Source: CAYRYU01 sp964428355 (lineage in GTDB: Bacteria > Muiribacteriota > Ozemobacteria > Ozemobacterales > Ozemobacteraceae). Taken from it: a stretch of 64,000 bases of DNA. The translations under genes were made by a program, and so were the position numbers. Under the pieces are notes generated by a model. It was not told where the DNA came from. It saw only the letters and a list, made by a program, of their open reading frames with translations, and did no database searches. The stretch is from contig CAYRYU010000003.1 in NCBI GenBank assembly GCA_964428355.1, positions 62,001 through 126,000 on the forward strand, given 5' to 3'. Shown here piece by piece: positions 25,014 through 33,292 of this stretch (position 1 is the first letter of the stretch; each line of letters begins with the position of its first letter).

Positions 25014-26597
25014 ATGCGGCTGTACCTTTTCAGGCTCTTTGTGGCGCTCGCAACGTTTCCCGGGCTGTTTTTCCTGGTCGGTTGCGCAAATGGGAGCGGG
25101 AGTTTTCCAGAAAATCCCGTTTCGCCGGCTTCGGAACCCGCCCCAAAAGCCGGGAGGGTTTCCTTCCGGATCCTTCCCCCGGCCGATTCCCATTCCGGCC
25201 CGCGACCTCTGGCCAATATCCTTCCAGACATGGATGGAGTCAAGGTCAAGATCGAGCTTGCAGTCGTTAACCTCGGAAAGGTCGATCATCCGACCGCAAC
25301 CTTGGCAACCACGGTGACTCCCAATGATTATGGAACTGCATTCGCCAGTTTCTCCGAGATTCCCACCGGTCCGGCCCTTGGAAAAGTAACGATAACCGGC
25401 GGTTCCATCGAAGGTCGGACAAGTTTCGCGGGGGCAATCGACGTGGCTCCGGGAACCAACACGCTGGACCTCTCCGCCCGCGGGCTCGGGCAAAAGCCGG
25501 ACGTCCTTGCCCGGGTCCTCGAGGAAACGATCGGGTCCCCATCGAAGTTTCTTCACGCCCCCGCGAACCTGGTGAATGCCATCTCTGATGCGATTCCGGT
25601 GGGCCTTTACGGGACACCGGGCGTTTATGAATCCGCCATCAACCTGTTTCTTTCGAACGTGGGTATTACCTACACGAATCCCCGGAGGTATCTTCTCTCG
25701 GTCACTGACCGGATCGACAATTCCAACGTATCCCTCGAACGATTGAGGGCCTGGGAGCCATGTCCGATCGGGTGGCCGGAGCAGCGCCCGGTCCAAAGCA
25801 CGGGTGTCCGACCCGGCGGCAACGCCGTGGTCGGGTTGGACCCCGAAAATTCCAACCGGTTCTTTTTCTTCGACATCACGCAGAACCTTCCCCAGCCGGG
25901 TGATAGCCTGACGATCCAGATGGACTATCAGCTCACGGCGTACGAGACCAGGACCAACCTGATCTCCGAGAGGGTTCCCTGGCCGTATTCCTTCGATTCC
26001 TCCTTCGACATCTACCTCCGCCACGAAGCTGGAATCGAGTCATCCGATCCGGACATCAAAGCCGCCGCCCTGGCCGCCGCCAACGGTGAAACGCGGGTCC
26101 TCCCCATGGCAAAAAAGTTCTTCGATTTCGTGATTGCCCAGTCTTCTTATTACAAGCAGGGAGGAATCCGCGGGGCAAGCTACCTCCTCCAAAACAAGAT
26201 CGGGGAATGCAGCGACTATTCCGCACTGTTCTGCGCCCTGTGCCGGGCATCGGGAATCCCGGCCAGAACTGTGGCGGGTTATTGGGCCAGGACGGGAACA
26301 GACCAGACCCACGTCTGGGCGGAGTTCTACCTCCCCCTGACCGGCTGGGTCCCCGTCGATGCCACCGTGGGTCAGGAGTATTCGGGGGCGGAACGGGATT
26401 ACTTTTTCGGAAACCTGGACAACAAGCGCATCGTGGTTTCCAAGGGGCTCAATATCACCCCCCAGCCTGCCCTTCCCGATGCCTCGATCATCCCGCTCTT
26501 CCAGACGTATTGCTGGTGGTGGAACGGCTCAACCCTCCAGGATCAGGGAATCATCAATTTCACCAGAACGGGCTGGACGGTTTCCTCCGCGCCCTGA
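25014..26597 (+). CDS. Lipoprotein with transglutaminase-like cysteine hydrolase domain (527 aa)
   Basis: MRLYLFRLFVALATFPGLFFLVGC is a lipoprotein signal with Cys24. Residues about 40-360 are a beta-rich region of unknown type. The transglutaminase-like core spans about 360-470 with an intact triad: Cys399 (GECSDYSALF), His433 (QTHVWAEFY) and Asp449 (WVPVDATVG). Such domains act as proteases, amidases or cross-linkers in the envelope. The C-terminal tail (YCWWWNGSTLQDQ) resembles a carbohydrate- or peptide-contact strand. Probably an outer-membrane lipoprotein acting on surface or imported protein. Confidence 0.85.
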   Translation: MRLYLFRLFVALATFPGLFFLVGCANGSGSFPENPVSPASEPAPKAGRVSFRILPPADSHSGPRPLANILPDMDGVKVKIELAVVNLGKVDHPTATLATTVTPNDYGTAFASFSEIPTGPALGKVTITGGSIEGRTSFAGAIDVAPGTNTLDLSARGLGQKPDVLARVLEETIGSPSKFLHAPANLVNAISDAIPVGLYGTPGVYESAINLFLSNVGITYTNPRRYLLSVTDRIDNSNVSLERLRAWEPCPIGWPEQRPVQSTGVRPGGNAVVGLDPENSNRFFFFDITQNLPQPGDSLTIQMDYQLTAYETRTNLISERVPWPYSFDSSFDIYLRHEAGIESSDPDIKAAALAAANGETRVLPMAKKFFDFVIAQSSYYKQGGIRGASYLLQNKIGECSDYSALFCALCRASGIPARTVAGYWARTGTDQTHVWAEFYLPLTGWVPVDATVGQEYSGAERDYFFGNLDNKRIVVSKGLNITPQPALPDASIIPLFQTYCWWWNGSTLQDQGIINFTRTGWTVSSAP

Positions 26598-26639
26598 ACG
26601 CGGGCCGCGGCGTGGAGCGGTTTCCCGCAGAGCAAAAGA

Positions 26640-26664
26640 AATTTTTGCATTGCAAAATTTTTGC
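26640..26664. promoter_or_regulatory. AT-rich imperfect palindrome abutting the PHA operon promoter
   Basis: AAATTTTTGCA, T, TGCAAAATTTTT is an imperfect dyad centred near 26651 that ends at the -35 box. TGCA-rich dyads near phasin promoters are bound by PhaR-type repressors in other bacteria; that this is such a site is inference. Confidence 0.45.
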
Positions 26665-26693
26665 TTGACATCCCCACTCGAATGTCGTATCAT
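26665..26693 (+). promoter_or_regulatory. Strong promoter of the PHA operon, leaderless
   Basis: TTGACA (26665-26670), exactly 17 bases, TATCAT (26688-26693), then six bases and the ATG at 26700. The expected transcription start coincides with the ATG. Confidence 0.75.
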
Positions 26694-26699
26694 TGTCTC

Positions 26700-26960
26700 A
26701 TGAGCAGCAAAACAAACACACCGGGAACCACGCCGAACGAGCGCAACGGCCGGAAGATCGTGGCGGCGGCTCATTTTGCTTCGCAAAAGATTTCGACGTC
26801 CGCCCGCCGGCTGATCGAAGCGTTCGGAAAGCGCGGGGGTGACGACGCGATCACCCTCGTGAGGGAGACCGCCCGGTTCCAATACGACACTATCGCCGCC
26901 GCAAACCGTTGTTTCAGGGAACTCGTCGTCCGGTTCGGACCGGAACCGACTTTCGAATAG
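26700..26960 (+). CDS. Small phasin-like helical protein (86 aa)
   Basis: A short, mostly helical protein (IVAAAHFASQKISTSARRLIEAFGKR; VRETARFQYDTIAAANRCFRELV) with the amphipathic, Ala-rich character of phasins, the coat proteins of polyester granules. No family motif proves this. It opens the operon, 17 bases before the PhaE-like gene and about 490 bases before phaC. No ribosome site precedes the ATG; the promoter predicts a leaderless message. Confidence 0.6.
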   Translation: MSSKTNTPGTTPNERNGRKIVAAAHFASQKISTSARRLIEAFGKRGGDDAITLVRETARFQYDTIAAANRCFRELVVRFGPEPTFE

Positions 26961-26976
26961 CGAAGGAGAAGGAAAA

Positions 26977-27354
26977 ATGGAAGCCATCATGCAGGAAATC
27001 GCCAAGAACACCAAGGATGTCCAGAATTTCTGGGAGACCAGGATGTCCCAATGGATGGAAGAGTGCGTTAAATCGCAGGATTTCGTCGGAGCGATGACAA
27101 AGTCCCTCGAGTCCTCCCTCGATTTCCGGAAGATGATCGACTCTTCCATGACCCGGTGGGCCGAGGCCTTCCATATCGTCACCAAGAAAGACGTTGCCAC
27201 CCTCCAGCAGCAGATGTTTGACAACAACCTCCGGCTCGAGAAGATGTACAACCTCATGCAGGACATGTACGGCCGCATGACGGGGGTGACCGCCCCCGCG
27301 AACGAGACAGGGGCCAAGGAGCCAAAAAAGAAGGGGACACGCACTGCAAAATAA
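26977..27354 (+). CDS. Miniature PhaE-like PHA synthase partner (125 aa)
   Basis: GAAGGAGAAGGAAAA precedes the ATG. The protein is helical. Residues about 70-100 (WAEAFHIVTKKDVATLQQQMFDNNLRLEKM) resemble the C-terminal end of PhaE, the segment that docks on class III PhaC. PhaE is normally about 350 residues, so this would be a stripped-down form with the docking part kept. The tail is Lys-rich (KEPKKKGTRTAK). A PhaR- or PhaM-like role is an alternative. Confidence 0.6.
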   Translation: MEAIMQEIAKNTKDVQNFWETRMSQWMEECVKSQDFVGAMTKSLESSLDFRKMIDSSMTRWAEAFHIVTKKDVATLQQQMFDNNLRLEKMYNLMQDMYGRMTGVTAPANETGAKEPKKKGTRTAK

Positions 27355-27382
27355 CCTGGACGGCATGAAACATCGAATCCAT

Positions 27383-27411
27383 GGGGACACGGAGCTGGAC
27401 TCCGTGTTTCC
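27383..27411. repeat. Intercistronic hairpin before phaC
   Basis: GGGGACACGGAG, a 5-base loop and CTCCGTGTTTCC form a 12-bp stem (two G-U pairs), followed by GTTTTG. It lies between the PhaE-like gene and phaC and could lower or stabilise the downstream message. Confidence 0.6.
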
Positions 27412-27453
27412 GTTTTGAAGACATCCAAGGACAATCTTGATCAGGAGGCCTTT

Positions 27454-28557
27454 ATGAAAGAGCAGGAAGCTGCAGCAAAATTGTTGGCATCATTGTCGAA
27501 GAACATGGATACCTTCAGCCGGATAGCGGCGAACAACATCGAGAGGCTCATGTCCTCACCACTGCAATCCAGGGGCGAGGGAGCCTACCACGGTGTGACC
27601 GACCTGCGTGAGGTCTACGCTTTCCAGAACCTGAAGGTCTTCCGTTACCGGCCCGATCAGGAGGCCCGGGCAGTCCCCCCCATCCTGCTCGTTCCCTCGA
27701 TGATCAACCGGTCCTACATCATGGATCTCATCGAAAGCTCTTCACTTGCCGGATACCTGAGCGAGAAAGGAATTCCGACATACCTCCTCGATTGGGGAAC
27801 CCCTGGCCCCCAACACGACCACCTTTCCTTCGGGACATTCATCGACGACCTGATGCAACTGGCCGTTCGTGCCGTTTCCAGGGATTCAGGGCAACCCGCC
27901 CTCTCCCTGCTTGGATACTGCATGGGTGGGACGATGTGCATCCTCCATGCGGCGATGAACCCCAAGGCGATCCGCAGCGTCATCCTCCTTGCCGCCCCCG
28001 TCAGCTTTCACGACGGCGGCGTGCTTTCCCAATGGGCGCGAAAAGAGGTCTTCGACGTGAAGCGGTTGATGGATGTCCTGAAACATATGGATCCGCTGAT
28101 GCTTCAGACCTCGTTCCAGTTCCTGAAGCCGATGTCGGCCTGGCAGAAGCTCCGGACCCTTTACGAGAACAGCGGAAACAAGCAGTTCGTCGAGAGTTTC
28201 GTCAGGCTTGAGTCCTGGCTCAACGACAATGTCCAGGTTCCCGGGCAGGCATTCAGGGAATACGTCGAGATCTGCTACCACGACAACAGGCTTGTAAATG
28301 GGGGATTGACGCTCAACGGCGTTCCCGTAGACCTGAAAAACCTAACCGTCCCCATCCTGAACGTGATCGCGCTGAAAGACCACATCGTCCCCCCCGAGTC
28401 GTCGAGGATCGTTTCCACCCTTACGGGAGGCCCTGTCACGGAAGTCCTGATGGATGCCGGGCATATAGGTATCGCCATGGGGCGGAAAGCGCGCGAGATG
28501 TTCGAAAAGGTGGCGGCGTTCCAGGAGGGGTTGTCCGAAGCCGAAGCCGGAATGTGA
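27454..28557 (+). CDS. phaC: Class III-type poly(3-hydroxyalkanoate) synthase (367 aa)
   Basis: PhaC polymerises hydroxyacyl-CoA into polyester granules. The lipase-like box is GYCMGG with the catalytic Cys156, followed by Asp309 (ALKDHIVPP) and His337 (DAGHIGIAMG), a complete triad. The ATG at 27454 has a perfect AGGAGG seven bases upstream; the TTG 39 bases earlier is rejected. 367 residues is the normal size for class III PhaC, which needs a PhaE partner; the small gene upstream would fill that role. Two terminator hairpins follow the stop. Confidence 0.92.
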   Translation: MKEQEAAAKLLASLSKNMDTFSRIAANNIERLMSSPLQSRGEGAYHGVTDLREVYAFQNLKVFRYRPDQEARAVPPILLVPSMINRSYIMDLIESSSLAGYLSEKGIPTYLLDWGTPGPQHDHLSFGTFIDDLMQLAVRAVSRDSGQPALSLLGYCMGGTMCILHAAMNPKAIRSVILLAAPVSFHDGGVLSQWARKEVFDVKRLMDVLKHMDPLMLQTSFQFLKPMSAWQKLRTLYENSGNKQFVESFVRLESWLNDNVQVPGQAFREYVEICYHDNRLVNGGLTLNGVPVDLKNLTVPILNVIALKDHIVPPESSRIVSTLTGGPVTEVLMDAGHIGIAMGRKAREMFEKVAAFQEGLSEAEAGM

Positions 28558-28565
28558 TATAATCC

Positions 28566-28614
28566 ACCCCCGTGAGGGGGTTGCCCGAGACCCCCGCAAG
28601 GGGGTTTTTCCTTT
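28566..28614 (+). terminator. Tandem terminator hairpins with GNRA-type loops
   Basis: CCCCC-GTGA-GGGGG (28567-28580) is followed by CCCCC-GCAA-GGGGG (28591-28604) and TTTTTCCTTTT. The second is a canonical rho-independent terminator. Both loops are GNRA tetraloops, which stabilise RNA hairpins. The next gene starts only four bases after the T run. Confidence 0.85.
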
Positions 28615-28617
28615 TCG

Positions 28618-30495
28618 ATGGATCCCAGGAACATTCCGGCGGTCCGCCTTCCAAAGGGCCTCGGCTCGGCTTTTTCCGATGGCTCGTCGGATTTCGTCAG
28701 CCCTCCGGGCCCTCAACGGATGGGGGAAAAAGTCACGATCAGGATGAGGGCACTGAAGGGTGCCCAGATCAACGACGTCAAGCTCCGGATCTTTCCCGAC
28801 GGCGAAGAGCGGATGGTCCCCATGAAACCGCGCCGGGCAGGCCCTTTCGAGTATTGGGAGGCCGAGGTAATCCTTTCGGTACGGCCTTTCCCCTACCGGT
28901 TCAGGCTCCAGACCGCGGACCACGTTTTCTGGATGAACGCGCGCGGCCTTCACCTCGCCATCCCCTCCGATTCGGACGATTTCAAGCTCGTTCCAGGTTA
29001 CTCGGGCCCCGGCTGGGTCCCTTCCTCGGTCTTCTACCAGATCTTCCCCGACCGGTTCCGATGCGGGAGACCCCGCCAGTCAAAAAAGCCCCACGAGATG
29101 TCCCCGGCGCTCGACCCCGCCCGGATCAAGGAATGGAACGAGCCGCTCGACCCGGTAAACCGCGGAAACGAGTTTTACGGGGGCGACCTCTGGGGGATCC
29201 TGGACCGTATTCCGCACCTTCGAAAGCTGAACGTGAACGCGCTCTACCTGACCCCCATTTTTTCTGCCCCCAGCAACCACAAGTACGACGTGGCCAGCTA
29301 CGAACAGGTCGACCCGTTTTTCGGCGGAAACGAAGCCCTGGCCGAGCTTTCCAAAGCCCTTGGGGAAGCGGGAATACGGTTCATTCTTGACGGGGTCTTC
29401 AACCATTGCGGAAACCATCATCCCTGGCTCGAGACGGCACGCAAGAACCCCTCCTCCCCCGAACGGAAGATGTTCACTTTTTCCGAAAACTCCGACGAAT
29501 ACGTGTCCTGGCTTGGGCACAGGAACCTGCCGAAGCTGGACTACGCATCCGGAATGGTCCGCGACCGAATATACCTCGCAGGAGATTCCGCCGCCAAGCG
29601 CTGGCTCGTTCCCCCCTTCGCCAGTTCCGGATGGAGGCTCGACGCGGCAAACATGCTCGGACGGGGCGGCACCGACGAGGGAAACCTCGATCTCTGGAGG
29701 GAGTTCCGCCGGGAGGTGAAAAGCGTCAGCCCCGATGCCTACCTCGTTGGGGAATGCTTCTTCGAGGGAACCCGATGGCTCCAGGGTGACACATTCGACG
29801 GGGTCATGAACTACAAGGGATTCACGATTCCCTTGATCCAGTGGTTGACCGGGCGGGATCTCCACCTCCACCCCGCCCGGATCCCGGCCATCCATGCCGC
29901 GCTCTGGATCTCCTCCGTAATGGCAAAAGTTCCTTTTGCATTGCGGAATACTCAGCTGAACTCCCTGTCGACGCACGACATCCCCAGGTTCATCCATCGG
30001 GTGGAAGGGAACGAAGCGCTTTACCGGGTTGCGGCGGCCATCCAGATGGCGTTTCCCGGCACCCCCTCGATCTATTACGGTGAGGAGATCGCGATGGAGG
30101 GGGGCAGGGATCCCCAGAACCGGCGACCGATGGACTGGGGAAGAGTTTCCGAAAAGGCAGGCCTGATCGAGTTTATTGCCCATCTGACCGGACTGCGGAG
30201 AAGTCTGGCGGTTCTTCGGGACGGGGCTTTCACATTTCTCCCCACATCCGCCGAAACTCTGGCATTCGCAAGGTTCAAGGGGGCGGAGCACCTGATCGTG
30301 GGGGTGAACCCATTTCCGGAACCCCGCCTGATAAGGATCGATTGCTCCCTTCTGGGGTTGAAAACGGGGTGGGAGTTTTCAGACCTTGTGGGAACCGGCG
30401 GGATCCGAACCACTGGAAGAAACCTGATTCTGGAAATGGGCCCGAGTGAAACGCGATGGGTGAAAGCGCTTTCCCCTTTCCCCGGGATCGTTTAG
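28618..30495 (+). CDS. GH13 alpha-amylase family enzyme, cyclomaltodextrinase/maltogenic type (625 aa)
   Basis: Residues 20-125 form the N-terminal domain typical of neopullulanase-like enzymes (SDGSSDFVSPPGPQRMGEKVTIRMR). The barrel starts at VFYQIFPDRF. The catalytic set is complete: Asp342 (WRLDAANML), Glu379 (LVGECFF) and Asp454 (STHDIPRF), and ILDGVFNHCG is conserved region I. There is no signal peptide, so it probably degrades imported or stored alpha-glucan. Its start lies directly after the phaC terminator, so an internal promoter or read-through must supply it. Confidence 0.9.
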   Translation: MDPRNIPAVRLPKGLGSAFSDGSSDFVSPPGPQRMGEKVTIRMRALKGAQINDVKLRIFPDGEERMVPMKPRRAGPFEYWEAEVILSVRPFPYRFRLQTADHVFWMNARGLHLAIPSDSDDFKLVPGYSGPGWVPSSVFYQIFPDRFRCGRPRQSKKPHEMSPALDPARIKEWNEPLDPVNRGNEFYGGDLWGILDRIPHLRKLNVNALYLTPIFSAPSNHKYDVASYEQVDPFFGGNEALAELSKALGEAGIRFILDGVFNHCGNHHPWLETARKNPSSPERKMFTFSENSDEYVSWLGHRNLPKLDYASGMVRDRIYLAGDSAAKRWLVPPFASSGWRLDAANMLGRGGTDEGNLDLWREFRREVKSVSPDAYLVGECFFEGTRWLQGDTFDGVMNYKGFTIPLIQWLTGRDLHLHPARIPAIHAALWISSVMAKVPFALRNTQLNSLSTHDIPRFIHRVEGNEALYRVAAAIQMAFPGTPSIYYGEEIAMEGGRDPQNRRPMDWGRVSEKAGLIEFIAHLTGLRRSLAVLRDGAFTFLPTSAETLAFARFKGAEHLIVGVNPFPEPRLIRIDCSLLGLKTGWEFSDLVGTGGIRTTGRNLILEMGPSETRWVKALSPFPGIV

Positions 30496-30519
30496 AATAA
30501 CCGTCAGGGGGGTGGGAGC

Positions 30520-31272
30520 ATGATCCGTTTCGAGAGGCTTTCCAAGAGTTTCGGCGACAAGGAAGCCGTCAAGGATCTCGATCTGGTCGTTCCCCGGGGG
30601 TCCATGTTCGGTTTTCTGGGGCCGAACGGGGCCGGCAAGACCACCACTCTCCGGATGCTGATGGGTTTCCTCAAGCCCACCTCCGGGAAGGCCTTCGTCA
30701 ACGACCTCGACGTTGTGGGCGACCCGATAGCCGTCAGGGCCGAGGTCGGATATCTCCCCGATGAAGTGTTCCTGTATGACTACCTGACCGGCCAGCAGTA
30801 TCTGGAGTTCGTCGCGGACGTTCGCGGGTTGGGTAAGGCCGAGCGCGAGGAGCGGATCGACTACTATCTCGATTTCTTCCACCTCGACAAGGCGGCGGGG
30901 GATTACACCACGAACTACAGCTTCGGAATGAAGAAGAAGCTTGCACTAGCCGCGATCGTGCTGCACAAACCGAGCGTCCTGGTCCTCGACGAGCCTTTCA
31001 ACGGCCTGGACCCACAGGCGGTGAAGGATTTCCGGGAACTCCTCCGGCGGATGGTCGAAGGCGGGGCGACCGTCATTCTTTCCAGCCACGTTCTCGAGGT
31101 GGTCGAGAAACTGGTTTCGCACATCGGGATCATCAACGAGGGCAGGCTCCAAGCCGCGGGACCGATGGAGGAACTCAAGAAACAGCACGGGGATTCCCTC
31201 GAGCAGACGTTTTTCGACCTGACCTCCGAAGGAGGCGACAGCGGCCCCGGGACCCAACCGCCGGCACAATGA
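30520..31272 (+). CDS. ABC transporter ATP-binding protein, ABC-2 type (250 aa)
   Basis: Walker A is GPNGAGKTTT (residues about 34-43), the Q-loop/PDEV region GYLPDEVFLYDYLT follows, the signature is YSFGMKKK, a usual ABC-2 variant, and Walker B is VLVLDEPFNGLD, with the H-loop in VILSSHVLEVVE. GGGGGGTGGGAGC precedes the ATG. Such ATPases normally sit beside a six-helix permease, but the next gene encodes a pentapeptide-repeat membrane protein, so the permease is elsewhere or unconventional. Confidence 0.92.
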   Translation: MIRFERLSKSFGDKEAVKDLDLVVPRGSMFGFLGPNGAGKTTTLRMLMGFLKPTSGKAFVNDLDVVGDPIAVRAEVGYLPDEVFLYDYLTGQQYLEFVADVRGLGKAEREERIDYYLDFFHLDKAAGDYTTNYSFGMKKKLALAAIVLHKPSVLVLDEPFNGLDPQAVKDFRELLRRMVEGGATVILSSHVLEVVEKLVSHIGIINEGRLQAAGPMEELKKQHGDSLEQTFFDLTSEGGDSGPGTQPPAQ

Positions 31273-31309
31273 GCCGCCGTTCGCTCTTCTCCAAGGCGGG
31301 AAGCTTCCA

Positions 31310-32185
31310 ATGGACTTCCTGAAAGTCTGGAAATGGTTGACCTCGTTTCTTGCCCCGGAACCTCCCGACTCCCTCTGGGCATGGGACACCGCAGTCTACG
31401 GAACCAAGCGTCTCTTCCGGGGAGCGATACTTGCGATGCTGTTTTTCTCCCTCGCCGCGTTTCTTGACTGGTTGTTCCCCTGGGACGACGAACATGATTT
31501 CAGCGGATTAATGATGGTTCCTCTCATGCTGGTCTGCCTTGTCGACTTCTGGGAGGGCTGCAGGTGCCTTCTCCTCGCCATGGGGGGGAAAACCCATCGT
31601 GCAAAGCTGGAAAGCTCCGGGGAAGCGATCCTTTTCGTTGCCGTTCCCTTCGCTTTTTTCTGCTCGGGTTTCCTCTGGGTGCACCTCAGTGTCTACATCC
31701 CCGCCAAGATCAAAGCCACTCTCGAGAGGAAGAAGGAGATGGCCGAGATCATGGACCATCTGCGGAAGGGCCGGGATCACTGGAACAACGAGTTCATGAC
31801 GACCCGCCGCGGATACTGGATCAACTTCGATGACGCCGATCTCTCGGGAATGGATCTTTCGGGCTTGAATCTTCAGGGAATGTGGTTCCAAAAGGCGAAC
31901 CTGAGGCGGACGAAGTTCGACGGATGCGACCTGAGCTTCGCGAACTTCTCCGGTGCGGACTGTCGGGAAGCGTCATTCCGCTGGGCTCGTCTGTACAGCG
32001 GGAAGTTCTACGGAACGGATTTACGGAAAGCCGATTTTTCGGGATCCTATCTTCAGGCGGATCGCCTCGACGATGGGAATCGGGAAGGGGCCATTCTGGA
32101 GGGGATCAAACCAACCTTCTTGGGATATCCCGAGAATTTCGTGGCTTCCCTTCCGACGGACGTTGCCTCCAGCCGATCCAAGTAA
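31310..32185 (+). CDS. Membrane protein with cytoplasmic pentapeptide-repeat domain (291 aa)
   Basis: Three hydrophobic segments (about residues 36-56, 65-86 and 105-129) precede a short coiled linker and a C-terminal pentapeptide-repeat domain (about 165-265). Repeats read ADLSG MDLSG LNLQG and later ANFSG ADCRE ASFRW, with Leu or Phe at every fifth position, giving a quadrilateral beta-helix. It follows the ABC ATPase by 37 bases and may be its partner, though this is inference from position only. Confidence 0.8.
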   Translation: MDFLKVWKWLTSFLAPEPPDSLWAWDTAVYGTKRLFRGAILAMLFFSLAAFLDWLFPWDDEHDFSGLMMVPLMLVCLVDFWEGCRCLLLAMGGKTHRAKLESSGEAILFVAVPFAFFCSGFLWVHLSVYIPAKIKATLERKKEMAEIMDHLRKGRDHWNNEFMTTRRGYWINFDDADLSGMDLSGLNLQGMWFQKANLRRTKFDGCDLSFANFSGADCREASFRWARLYSGKFYGTDLRKADFSGSYLQADRLDDGNREGAILEGIKPTFLGYPENFVASLPTDVASSRSK

Positions 32186-32530
32186 TTTCGTATGCATTCG
32201 CCCACCCTGGGTTCACCACCAAGGCACAAAGAGCACGAAGGCGGGAAAGGGGGGGAAGGCTAAGAATCTTGCCTTTCCAAGGAACCTTCGTGCTCTTGGT
32301 CCTCTTCGTCTCTTTGTGGTGATCTCCCGTGGGGAGCGAGTGAACGATTACGTAAATCCTTCTTTGCCTGATTCCGCCCCTGGTTCGCGGCCCAGTCACA
32401 GGGATCGGTGGAAGAAGTCGAAATAGGAAATCAGTTTTCCGGCAGGGGGTGACGGATTTTCGGCCCTGGTTCATCCGGAAGTTGGAAGGCCTCCACGGAA
32501 TCGGTCCTGAACAAGCACCAATCTGGCAGC
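32186..32530. repeat. Intergenic region with a long imperfect inverted repeat
   Basis: No gene is visible. CACCACCAAGGCACAAAGAG near 32214 is mirrored by CTCTTTGTGGTG near 32309, with CACGAAGG and CCTTCGTG inside, making a roughly 110-base stem-loop region. The remainder shows nothing recognisable. Confidence 0.55.
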
Positions 32531-32537
32531 CCCCCGC

Positions 32538-32555
32538 TCGGCATGATTCTTGCTT
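32538..32555 (+). promoter_or_regulatory. Probable sigma-54 promoter
   Basis: TCGGCAT, GATTC, TTGCT keeps GG and GC exactly 10 bases apart, matching the -24/-12 consensus except for C in place of the T before GG and T in place of C at the last -24 base. It lies 36 bases upstream of the start of 32591-33280. Confidence 0.55.
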
Positions 32556-32590
32556 ACTGACTGCCGCACTATGATTTCGGAGGTTCGAAG

Positions 32591-33280
32591 ATGAAACGTC
32601 TCGCTTGTTTTCTTGCTCTCACTGCCGCCTGCAGTTTTTCCGTTCCCGCTTTTGCCGGCTGGAACCAATCGCCCACCAGGGGATGGACCTCTCCCAAGGC
32701 CGGCCAGTCCAGCTGGTCGTCCCAGATACAGCAATCCGGGCAGGATGCCGGCCAGGGCGGGACTTTCCAACCCATAACCGGGGAAGGCGATCCCTCCGAG
32801 GCCACGGCTTCACTCCTATCACTTGTCGTGAGCGATTTGCAGTTGTTCCGCTCGACCTTGAGGACCAACGGTTTCTACAGGCACAACGTCTCGGCCATTG
32901 GCTACCTGAACAATGCCCGATCGGCTCTTTCAAGGGCCTCGTTCGACGCGGCCTGGCTTCCCCTCGTCCGGGAGATCCATGACCGGATCGGCAGGGCGAA
33001 GTTCCACCTCGTCATGAACGATACCCGGAATGCCGATCTGATGATCGCGGAGTTGATCGGGATCATCCAGACGAGCCTCCTGGGCGGAACGCAATCCGGC
33101 TTCGTACAAACCGGGACGACGGCCTTTCTCCCGAACGTTCCGACGTATACCGGGCCCGTTACCGGAAGCATCCCGAACAACTATTCCCCCTGGAACTGGT
33201 TTTCCGGAAGCGGACAGGGACAGAACATCCAACCCAGCCTCCCCTGGACCCCCAACGGCTGGGTCAGGGTCAGCTGGTAA
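32591..33280 (+). CDS. Secreted protein of unknown function (229 aa)
   Basis: A clear signal peptide (MKRLACFLALTAACSFSVPAFA) precedes a Gln/Ser/Gly/Trp-rich stretch (residues 22-60). A helical central region follows (about 70-160, VSDLQLFRSTLRTNGFYRHNVSAIGYLNNARSALSRASF), then a low-complexity C-terminus with Pro, Asn and Trp. CGGAGG precedes the ATG. No family is recognised. The probable sigma-54 promoter suggests regulated expression. Confidence 0.72.
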   Translation: MKRLACFLALTAACSFSVPAFAGWNQSPTRGWTSPKAGQSSWSSQIQQSGQDAGQGGTFQPITGEGDPSEATASLLSLVVSDLQLFRSTLRTNGFYRHNVSAIGYLNNARSALSRASFDAAWLPLVREIHDRIGRAKFHLVMNDTRNADLMIAELIGIIQTSLLGGTQSGFVQTGTTAFLPNVPTYTGPVTGSIPNNYSPWNWFSGSGQGQNIQPSLPWTPNGWVRVSW

Positions 33281-33292
33281 GGGCAACGTAGA

